Below are positions 1 to 6,851 of a stretch of DNA of 42,959 nt, in pieces. The position numbers and the translations under genes are program-made. Position 1 is the first letter of the stretch; each line of letters starts with the position of its first letter. Source of the DNA: Thermoanaerobaculia bacterium (GTDB taxonomy: Bacteria; Acidobacteriota; Thermoanaerobaculia; Thermoanaerobaculales; Sulfomarinibacteraceae). Where the stretch lies: NCBI GenBank assembly GCA_027061805.1, contig JAMOWA010000038.1, positions 1 through 42,959 of the forward strand. Direction: 5' to 3'. The notes beneath the pieces were generated by a model that was given only the letters and a program-made list of their open reading frames with translations, was not told where the DNA came from and searched no databases.

Positions 1-28
1 TCGCCCATCTGATCCTCATGAACAAGAC

Positions 29-58
29 GGGACGGCGCGCCCTGTGGCGCGCCGTCCC
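29..58. terminator. Strong hairpin, terminator-like
   Basis: A perfect 13-bp inverted repeat (29-41 paired with 46-58) with a 4-base loop. Read on the minus strand it is followed by a moderately T-rich stretch (gtcttgtt), and on the plus strand by ggatgtctgtcc. It could end transcription of a gene lying to the left of the window or of a leftward transcript. No gene is recognisable between it and the promoter at 244. Confidence 0.55.
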
Positions 59-243
59 GGATGTCTGTCCTCCCGGGCGAATCCACGACCTCCGGTCATG
101 CTCCGGGGCCCCACCCCCGGCCGGGTTCGTGTTTCCCATGAACCGTCCTCACTGCCGGAACGCGAGGATTCCCCACCCCGTCAGCCCGGATCGTGCGGCC
201 CGGTGCCCGGCCGGGCCACCATCCCCGGCCCGGAACACCCTCC

Positions 244-272
244 TTGACACCCCCCCTCCCCGGCCCCATACT
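244..272 (+). promoter_or_regulatory. Sigma70-like promoter of the riboswitch-receptor unit
   Basis: TTGACA at 244-249, a 17-bp spacer, and CATACT at 267-272. Transcription should start near 279, giving a leader of about 215 bases that contains the TPP riboswitch and ends at the receptor start codon at 495. The match to the consensus is seen in sequence; activity is inferred. Confidence 0.7.
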
Positions 273-312
273 TTCCGTGGTTCTTTGAGCTGACGTCTCG
301 ATTTCGTGCGTC

Positions 313-420
313 TCCATTGGGGGTGCCCCCGTGCCGACCCGGTCCGGAAGGACCTGGCCCGCGGGGCTGAGAGCAGACCCCTCGAACCTGATCCGGATCA
401 TGCCGGCGGAGGGAAATGGA
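313..420 (+). promoter_or_regulatory. TPP (THI-box) riboswitch
   Basis: All conserved THI-element segments are present in order: GGGGGTGCC near 320-328, GGGGCTGAGA at 363-372, ACCC then TCGAACCTGATC at 382-393, GGATCATGCCGGCGGAGGGAA at 394-414 (quoted in pieces of the family consensus). The closing P1 helix is a 6-bp pairing of tccatt (313-318) with aatgga (415-420). A variable arm, ggtcc-ggaa-ggacc at 341-354, fits the P3 extension. In the Rfam TPP family thiamin pyrophosphate binding turns the downstream gene off. Here the downstream gene is a TonB-dependent receptor, so the likely substrate is thiamin or a thiamin precursor. No terminator with a T-tract follows, so control is probably at translation. 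Confidence 0.95.
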
Positions 421-451
421 AGCACGGCGCCGCACCCTCTTCCCGTCCGGC

Positions 452-488
452 CCCCGTGCCCTCCTCCCTCCCCACGGGCATGGGGAGG
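452..488 (+). promoter_or_regulatory. Competing hairpins over the receptor ribosome binding site
   Basis: The Shine-Dalgarno GGGGAGG (482-488) lies 6 bases before the ATG at 495 and pairs perfectly with CCTCCCC at 467-473 across an 8-base loop. A second, mutually exclusive 10-bp stem pairs 452-461 with 476-485 (one G-T wobble) and leaves the AGG of 486-488 and the start codon open. The two folds look like the expression platform of the riboswitch just upstream. Pairings are read from the sequence; the regulatory switch is inferred. Confidence 0.6.
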
Positions 489-494
489 TCCCAC

Positions 495-2939
495 ATGAGC
501 GCCGTGCGCAGGTTGCTCCTCGTTCTCACCATCGCCGCCTCGATCCCGGCCGTGTCCACGGCCGCGGAAGCGGTCCTCACGGGCCGTGTCCTCGACACCA
601 CCGGCCGCCCCGTGCCGGGGGCCCTCGTCGTCCTCGACGTTCCCGGACAGGCCCTCCGCACCGTCAGTGGGGGGGACGGAACCTTCTTCCTCCCCACGCC
701 CCCCGGAGCCCGGCCGCCCCTGGAGCTTCGGGTGGAGGCCCCCGGCTTCGAATCCCTCACGGTCGAGGTCGGGGCCCCCGGCCGACCCGTGGAGGTCGTG
801 CTGGTCCCACGGGCCACCTTCGCCGACACGGTGGAGGTCACCGCCGGCCGTGCCACCGCCGGCGAGACGCCCGTCACCTTCTCCAACGTCACCCGGGAGC
901 GGATCGACCGCAGCTACTGGGGCCAGGACGTTCCCATGCTGCTCACGCAGGTCCCGGGGTTCAACGCCACCAACGACAGCGGCAACGGCATCGGCTACTC
1001 CTACTTCACGCTCCGGGGCTTCGACATGCGCCGGACCTCGGTCCAGCTCAACGGCGTGCCCCTCAACGACGCCGAGTCCCACGGCGTGTTCTTCATCGAC
1101 CTGGCCGACTTCCTCTCCACCACCCAGGACATCCAGATCCAGCGGGGCGTCGGCCTCAACGCGTACGGGACCAGCGCCATCGGGGGCACCGTGGACCTGA
1201 GGACCCGTCCCCCCCTGGCCGAACGGCGCCTGCGGTTCTCCTCCATGGGAGGCTCCTGGGGTACCAGGCGCTTCACCCTGGAGTACGACACGGGCCTGTC
1301 GAAGGACGGCTGGGCGGCCACCTTCCGGCTCTCGAAGGTGGACAGCGACGGCTACCGGGAGCAGTCCTGGGTGGAGATGTGGAACTACTTCGCCACCGTC
1401 CGGCACCTGGGGGAGCGCTCGATCCTCACCCTCACGCTCTTCGGCGGCCCGGAGGACACCCACCTGGCCTACTACGGCGTGCCGAAGGCCTATCTGGAGG
1501 GCGAGATCACGGGCGACCGGCGGCACGACCGGCGCTTCAACCCCCTCACCTACCCCGACGAGGTGGACCACTTCTTCCAGCCCCATTACCAGCTCACCCA
1601 CGCCTGGCAGGTGACTCGGGACCTCAGTCTGGAGAACACCCTCTACTTCTTCCAGGGCGATGGCTACTTCAAGCAGTACAAGACGGACCGCTGGATGCCC
1701 GAGTACAACCTTCCCCCCTACGAGCTGCCCGACGGCACCCCGGTGGACCGGACTGACCTGGTGCGGAAGCGGTCGGTTGACGAGTGGGACGCCGGCTGGA
1801 TCGGCCAGGCCGTCTGGAGCCACCTCGGGGGGAGGGCCTCGCTCCGCGGCGGTCTGGCGCTGCGGTTCCACCAGGGGCACCACTGGGGCGAGGTCGTGTG
1901 GGCGGAGTTCTATCCACCCGGTCTACCCCCCGACCAGCGCTACTACGACTACCGGGTGGACAAGCGGACCGTCCAGCCCTTCGTGGAGGAGACTGTGGAC
2001 CTGGGGCGGGACTGGACGCTCATGGGTGGGGTCACCCTGACCACGCACCGCTACGAGCTCGGGAGGGACCGGCGCAAGGGGGTGGCCTTCGACGAGTCCT
2101 GGACCTTCCTCCTCCCCCGCCTCGGCCTGACCTGGCGTCCCTCCGGCGGCTTCAGCGTGTTCGCCAACATCTCCAGGGGGGCCCGCGAGCCCGCCTTCCG
2201 GGACATCTACGACCCACAGGACTACTGGTCGCAGCGGGTGGACCTGGACCCCGAGGAGCTCACGGACTGGGAGCTGGGGGCCGAGCAGCGCTGGGACACC
2301 GGTTTCGCCCGGCTGAACCTCTACTGGATGCACTTCACCAACGAGATCGTCTGGGCCGGCTCCCTGGACGACAACGGCGTTCCCGTGACCGCCAACGGCG
2401 CCCGTTCGAACCACCGGGGCATCGAGCTCGAGGCGGGGTGGACCCCCGTGCCGAGGTGGGGCGGACGCCTGGCACTCTCCTGGTCCCGCAACACCTTCTC
2501 CGACTTCGTGGAGTACGGATGGGACGGCGAGCCCGTGGACCACTCCGGCAACCGTATCGCCGGCGTGCCCGACTGGCTGGCCAGCCTCCAGCTCACGGGG
2601 GGCGCCGGGCCGATCGACGCCCTGCTCACCTTCCGCTACGTGGGCGAGTTCTACCTGGACAACACCGAGGACCTCCGCAAGGACCCCGGTGGCCGGGAGG
2701 AGCCCGGCCACATCCACCGGACCAACGACGACTTCCTGACGGTGGACCTCTCGCTGCGGGCCGACCTGGGCCGGCGGGCGGCCCGGGCCATCGCCGCCCG
2801 CCGCATCCTCCTGGACCTCCGGGTGGACAACCTCCTGGACGAGCTCCACACCACCTTCGGGTACATGGACTGGACCGAGCCCGCCTGGATCCCCGCCGCC
2901 ACCCGGAGCGTCTACGCCGGGGTGACTGTGGCGTGGTGA
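495..2939 (+). CDS. TonB-dependent outer-membrane receptor under TPP riboswitch control
   Basis: A protein of 814 aa. Residues 1-24 are a signal peptide (MSAVRR, hydrophobic core, then STAAEA). Residues about 25-105 form a carboxypeptidase-regulatory-like domain (LTGRVLDTTGRPVPGA). The TonB plug follows at about 110-240 (LLTQVPGF, FTLRGFD, QLNGVPLNDAES, GTSAIGGTVDL), then a 22-strand-type barrel with ELGAEQRW and NLLDELH and a terminal aromatic residue (TVAW). The protein imports a ligand across the outer membrane using TonB energy. The THI-box in its leader makes thiamin, its phosphate or a pyrimidine/thiazole precursor the best guess for the substrate. The start at 495 is chosen for the GGGGAGG six bases upstream; an ATG at 480 in the same frame lacks a site. 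No thiamin synthesis gene adjoins it, so it looks like a single-gene transcription unit. Confidence 0.93.
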   Translation: MSAVRRLLLVLTIAASIPAVSTAAEAVLTGRVLDTTGRPVPGALVVLDVPGQALRTVSGGDGTFFLPTPPGARPPLELRVEAPGFESLTVEVGAPGRPVEVVLVPRATFADTVEVTAGRATAGETPVTFSNVTRERIDRSYWGQDVPMLLTQVPGFNATNDSGNGIGYSYFTLRGFDMRRTSVQLNGVPLNDAESHGVFFIDLADFLSTTQDIQIQRGVGLNAYGTSAIGGTVDLRTRPPLAERRLRFSSMGGSWGTRRFTLEYDTGLSKDGWAATFRLSKVDSDGYREQSWVEMWNYFATVRHLGERSILTLTLFGGPEDTHLAYYGVPKAYLEGEITGDRRHDRRFNPLTYPDEVDHFFQPHYQLTHAWQVTRDLSLENTLYFFQGDGYFKQYKTDRWMPEYNLPPYELPDGTPVDRTDLVRKRSVDEWDAGWIGQAVWSHLGGRASLRGGLALRFHQGHHWGEVVWAEFYPPGLPPDQRYYDYRVDKRTVQPFVEETVDLGRDWTLMGGVTLTTHRYELGRDRRKGVAFDESWTFLLPRLGLTWRPSGGFSVFANISRGAREPAFRDIYDPQDYWSQRVDLDPEELTDWELGAEQRWDTGFARLNLYWMHFTNEIVWAGSLDDNGVPVTANGARSNHRGIELEAGWTPVPRWGGRLALSWSRNTFSDFVEYGWDGEPVDHSGNRIAGVPDWLASLQLTGGAGPIDALLTFRYVGEFYLDNTEDLRKDPGGREEPGHIHRTNDDFLTVDLSLRADLGRRAARAIAARRILLDLRVDNLLDELHTTFGYMDWTEPAWIPAATRSVYAGVTVAW

Positions 2940-3060
2940 CAGAAAAAGAGAGTGAGAACCTGAAGAGGACAGAGCAACGGGCAAGGAGTGAAGCGTTGTC
3001 CCGCCGTGTGGGCCTGACCTGAACGAGGCGGGCGGAGGGGCACGGGACCAGGTCCGTCAG

Positions 3061-3150
3061 ATCCGTGCAATCCGCGGCTCACTCTCCCGGGCCGGTGGGG
3101 GCCGGTATCGCGGAAATCCACCTCGATCCAGGACTCTTGCAATCGGTTCA
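3061..3150 (+). repeat. 90-bp dispersed intergenic repeat, copy 1
   Basis: This segment aligns without gaps to the reverse complement of 32741-32830, with 75 of 90 positions identical; most differences are transitions. It holds ATCCGTGCAATCCGCGG at the left, CTCCCGGG and GGTGGGGGCC in the middle, and a fully conserved CCTCGATCCAGGACT followed by TTGCAA on the right. It lies between the convergent ends of the receptor gene and pyruvate kinase and has no coding capacity. The remaining sequence of the 2940-3174 gap shows nothing else recognisable. Confidence 0.85.
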
Positions 3151-3174
3151 CCATTCACGCGGTCGATCAGGGAT

Positions 3175-4587
3175 TCACGCCACCTCCACGACCTTCACCA
3201 GGTTGGTGGTCCCTGGAGTGTTGAGGGGTGTGCCGGCCACCACGATGACGCGATCACCGGGCTCGGCGAGGCCGTGCTCGAGGACCCACGCGCGGGCCAG
3301 GTCCCAGGCGGCATCGGTGCCCGGAAAGGCCTCCACGGCGGCGGGGATCACACCCCAGCTCAGACCGAGCTGGCGCAGTACCTCGGGGCGGGGAGTCAGC
3401 GCGACCACGGGAACGGGTGGCCGGTATCGGGCCACGAGCCGGGCCGTCGCCCCCGATGCGGTGGCGGCGACGATGGCCCGGCCTTCCAGATCACCGGCCA
3501 GCCGGCAGGCCACGTTGGCGATGGCGTCGGCGGTGGTCCATGGTGCTCCCCCGGGCCCGGCCTCCAGGAACCGTGCCGTGTCGAGCGAGGGCTCCACGGT
3601 CCGGGCAATGCGGTCCAGAGTGCCCACGGCCTCCACGGGGTACCGCCCCACCGCGGTCTCCTCGGAGAGCATCACGGCGTCGGAGCCGTCCAGGATGGCG
3701 TTGGCCACGTCACTCGCCTCGGCCCTCGTGGGCCGTGGGCTCGCCACCATGGAGCCCAGCATCTGCGTGGCGGTGATCACGGGTTTCGCCGCGGCGACCG
3801 CCGCCCGGATGATGCGCTTCTGGATGAGGGGGACCTGTTCCGGGGGGAGCTCCACGCCAAGATCACCCCGGGCCACCATGAGGCCGTCCACCTCCCCGGT
3901 GATCTCCTCCAGATTCTCCACGGCCTGGGGCTTCTCGATCTTCGCCACCAGGAGGGGGGGCGCTCCGCCGCCGGAGAGGGCCTCCCGGACCGGCAGGAGG
4001 TCCTCCACCGTGCGGACGAAGGACAGGGCCACCACGTCCACGCCCTCCTCCAGGCCCACCTGGAGGTCGAGCCGGTCCTTCTCCGTGAACGCCGGGATGC
4101 TCAGGGCGCTGTGGGGGAGGTTGACACCCTTGTGGGAGCCGAGGCGCCCCCCCACCAGGACCTCGCACACCACCACGTCCCCCTCCACGCGGGAGACCCG
4201 GAGCTCCACGGCTCCATCCGCGAGGAGGATGGGATCGCCCGGGCTGACATCGTCGGCCAGGCGCGGGTAGGACACCGGAAGTGTGCCCGGTGGCGGGAAT
4301 GCCACTCCCGTCAACCTCACCTGGTCTCCCGGAGCCACGAGGACGCCTTCGGGAGGCAGCTCGCCCAGCCGGATCTTCGGGCCGCCGAGGTCCTGAAGGA
4401 TCGTGATCTCGCGCCCCATGTCTGCCGCAACAGCGCGGAGGCGCCGGATGGTCTTCCGGTGGATCTCCCGGTCACTGTGGGAGAAGTTCAGGCGAATCAC
4501 GTCGGCACCCGCGTCCAGGAGGGCGCGGATGCCTTCTTCGGACGAGGTGGCCGGCCCCAGCGTGCAGACGATCTTGGTTCTTCGCAT
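3175..4587 (-). CDS. pyk: Pyruvate kinase
   Basis: A protein of 470 aa, the usual length for a bacterial enzyme. It transfers phosphate from phosphoenolpyruvate to ADP, giving pyruvate and ATP, the last step of glycolysis, in the cytosol. The N-terminus RRTKIVCTLGPA and LNFSHSD give the barrel start with the nucleotide and K+ ligands. LVAKIEKPQAVENL carries the catalytic Lys, and MVARGDLGVELP is the Mg2+/PEP signature. ITATQMLGSM and DAVMLSEETAVGRYP are also canonical. The C-terminal alpha/beta domain (ALTPRPEVLRQLGLSWGV, VAGTP) is complete. A GGGGGCG stretch about 7 bases before the ATG serves as ribosome binding site. The gene stands alone: the upstream gap holds no gene on this strand, and the downstream neighbour is convergent. 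Confidence 0.97.
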   Translation of the reverse strand: MRRTKIVCTLGPATSSEEGIRALLDAGADVIRLNFSHSDREIHRKTIRRLRAVAADMGREITILQDLGGPKIRLGELPPEGVLVAPGDQVRLTGVAFPPPGTLPVSYPRLADDVSPGDPILLADGAVELRVSRVEGDVVVCEVLVGGRLGSHKGVNLPHSALSIPAFTEKDRLDLQVGLEEGVDVVALSFVRTVEDLLPVREALSGGGAPPLLVAKIEKPQAVENLEEITGEVDGLMVARGDLGVELPPEQVPLIQKRIIRAAVAAAKPVITATQMLGSMVASPRPTRAEASDVANAILDGSDAVMLSEETAVGRYPVEAVGTLDRIARTVEPSLDTARFLEAGPGGAPWTTADAIANVACRLAGDLEGRAIVAATASGATARLVARYRPPVPVVALTPRPEVLRQLGLSWGVIPAAVEAFPGTDAAWDLARAWVLEHGLAEPGDRVIVVAGTPLNTPGTTNLVKVVEVA

Positions 4588-5105
4588 GATGTGACGCCCC
4601 CGGTGGCCATGCTACACCGGGCCGCCGTCCCGGTGGCACGCCGCTCCTGCAGGATGGCTCCATCAGATTCCGGCTGTGCCGCCGATGCTCGTGACCACCG
4701 GATGTGCCGGGAACCTCGTCTCCGGGACGGTGGCGGGGTTCGGGACTCATTTTCTCGGACCGGACGCTCCGTGTGGACACCTGAGGTACGTGCCAGCCCG
4801 GATCATTCATGTTCACGCATGTTCACGATGCCTCGACCGTGCGATGCGATCCGCCATTCCTGGCGGCGGTTTCTCGACTCTGTCGCTCCCCCGCCTTGCG
4901 AGAACACCACGAGCAACGGCGCCTCGCACCGGACCGGACGATCTCGGTGATCCTCCCCTCCTCGGTGTCCGCGATGATGACCACCGTGGTCCATGGTGAC
5001 ACGATCCGAGACCCCCCGCCGGACGGAGAAAACGATTTCAGCGAAAGGCTGTACCATGGTCCCGACACGAACCGGCCCGGGAGCCGGCGCCGAGGACCAT
5101 CGCAC
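4588..5105. other. Gene-poor interval upstream of the broken kinase gene
   Basis: About 520 bases with no ORF of convincing composition on either strand. A minus-strand reading near 4935-5000 gives TTVVIIADTEEGRITEIV, which looks protein-like but runs out of frame on both sides; it may be decayed coding sequence and is not called. No promoter or repeat was found. Confidence 0.5.
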
Positions 5106-6646
5106 GTGGAAGACCACACCGCCAGCTGGACCCCATCCGAAGCCGGGTGCGGGGGACATGCCTCCCGTCCCGGGATGCCGGTGGTGGGGGATATCCTCGC
5201 CGGACGGTTCCTCCTGGCCGCGGTCCTTGGCAGGGGCGGGTCCGGGACCGTCTTCGCAGGCAGATCCATTTCTATCCCACGGTCATCCTCGTCTACTGGC
5301 CGGCGAGGGACCAGTGGCAGGTCCCCCTGGAGCATCCCGGCCATCTCCGCATCATCCAGGGCATCCCCGATCCGATCCGGCCCTCGATCCGCTTTGCAGG
5401 GGTGACCAACCGGCCCCTCATGACCCCCGTGGCGGGCGTGATCACCCTCGACCCCACCGTCAGGCTCTTTGGGCCGGAGCGACTCCAGCCCACCGGCATC
5501 AGGACGGTCTCCGGCGCCTCCTGGAACTGGTACACGCTCCTGTCTCCGGAGAACCGGTGGTTCTTCAATTCCCAGGCTCGCCTGGCTCCCACCGTGGATG
5601 GTGGCTGCACGCTTGTCTCCACCGATGGCACCTGGATCGGGCTGGACCGCTGGGGCAACCCGGTCGGGGGACCCAACGCAGGAAGAGACCTCCGGAACTC
5701 CAGATTCATCTTCCTCTCCGGCCTGTACCGGCTCGAAAAGAACTGCACCCTTGCCGCGAGAAGTGACGTGGTCGCGGAGCTGACAGCGGAGCTACGGCGT
5801 ACCACCGCGACCCTCCTCCAGGAACCGGCCTATCGGATCTCGCTGGCTCTGGTGGAGGCGCGGGCCTGGGCCCACACAGGAAGCCTGCAGGAGGGGATCG
5901 CCGTCCTCGAGAATACCCTGCGGGAGCACCGGAACGAGGACCTGGTGTTCCGGCTCGGGCACCTCCTCGCGCTCTCCGGTGCACTGCACCGTGCCGTCCA
6001 GATTCTCGAGCCCATGGTCAGCACGCCATTCTCGCCCAGAAGCGACTTCGACTGCCGCCTGCTCCTCCATCGGGTGGCCATCGAGCTCGGGGACACCGAG
6101 CTCGCCGACCGGTGCATTCTCGGCCTCACGATGAACCGCACGAGGGATCCGGAGCTCGGCGCCCATGCGGCACTCCGGGCCCGGGCGCACCTGTGGTGGG
6201 ACCTGATCACGGAGACCGACTGCCGCGTCCGGTCATGGAGTCACGAACCCGCGGGTGGAGCGCTGGCCTGTCTCGCCCGGTGGCGCAGGGGATGGACACT
6301 CCCCGGGGACCCGGAGGCCATGAGGAACGAGGCCCGGACGAATCCGGACGCCCCCTTCGAGTTTCCCATCGCCGAGGCTGCAGCCATGCTCGGACTCGAC
6401 CGGATCGATGACGCCATCGTCCGCCTGGAGACCCTCGACCCCGCCCTGAGGGCGGCCTCACGGGACGACTTCGGCAACCACCAGCTCCTGGACCTGAGCC
6501 GGGCGCTTCATGCGGTGGCGCTCGCCCGGTCAGGGAACGTCACGAAGGCCCGAGCCGAGGCAGCCTCATTGCTGAATGCACTGACTCCTGGCCTCCTCCC
6601 CGCCTCCCTCGCCCGGGAGGTGCTGGAGGGACGGTGGACCGAGTGA
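5106..6646 (+). pseudogene. Broken Ser/Thr kinase gene: glycine loop joined out of frame to a TPR-like tail
   Basis: From the GTG at 5106 one frame encodes MPVVGDILAGRFLLAAVLG and then RGGSGTVFAG, the start and glycine-rich loop of a bacterial Ser/Thr kinase. After about 5265 the coding character moves to another frame, which runs open to 6646 (FYPTVILVYWPARDQW onward). No VAIK Lys, HRD or DFG motif exists in any frame, so the catalytic core is absent, consistent with a deletion and frameshift. The remaining 450 aa include a segment of unknown type (SPENRWFFNSQ, DGTWIGLDRWGNPVGG). After it comes an alpha-helical, TPR-like region (ALVEARAWAHTGSLQEGIAV, LGHLLALSGALHRAVQILEP). The tail could still be translated from the GTG at 5147, giving a 499-aa protein whose first 40 residues would be out-of-frame kinase sequence. 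I favour a pseudogene. Confidence 0.65.
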
Positions 6647-6736
6647 GACGTGAAACGAATGAGGCACTTACGTCGTGCCTGTCAGGGGTGGATGCGGCAG
6701 AATGGAGAGCATCGGCTCTTGCGCTCCCCCTCCCCC

Positions 6737-6763
6737 CTGCTCCCCTGCTCCCCTGCTCCCCTG
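6737..6763. repeat. 8-bp tandem repeat (CTGCTCCC), 3.4 copies
   Basis: Three full copies and a partial copy of CTGCTCCC in the gap between two convergent genes. The same unit occurs inverted (GGGAGCAG, 2.4 copies) at 29445-29467. Both places also carry a GACGT-rich stretch and short GTGAAGA-like runs, so they look like members of one intergenic family. Confidence 0.75.
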
Positions 6764-6787
6764 CCAACGTTGCCGCACAGCACAGAA

Positions 6788-6807
6788 CCCCCTCCTCGCG
6801 GAGGGGG
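6788..6807 (-). terminator. Intrinsic terminator of the ccm operon
   Basis: On the minus strand an 8-bp perfect stem (ccccctcc / ggaggggg) with a 4-base loop is followed by ttctgt. It lies 45 bases after the ccmF stop codon and is the natural end of the leftward ccm transcript. Confidence 0.7.
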
Positions 6808-6851
6808 CCCCTCACTTCTTCACTTCTTCACGCCCTGACGTCCCCGCGTTC

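Noticed and set aside
96-1883. 595-aa open frame on the minus strand opposite the TonB receptor gene
   Set aside because: It is antisense to a gene with clear family motifs; high GC removes stop codons from the opposite strand. Its translation is rich in Gly, Val, Asp and Pro without domains.
4803-5159. Minus-strand frames in the gap before the broken kinase
   Set aside because: Short protein-like stretches only, shifting frame, without start signal or family.
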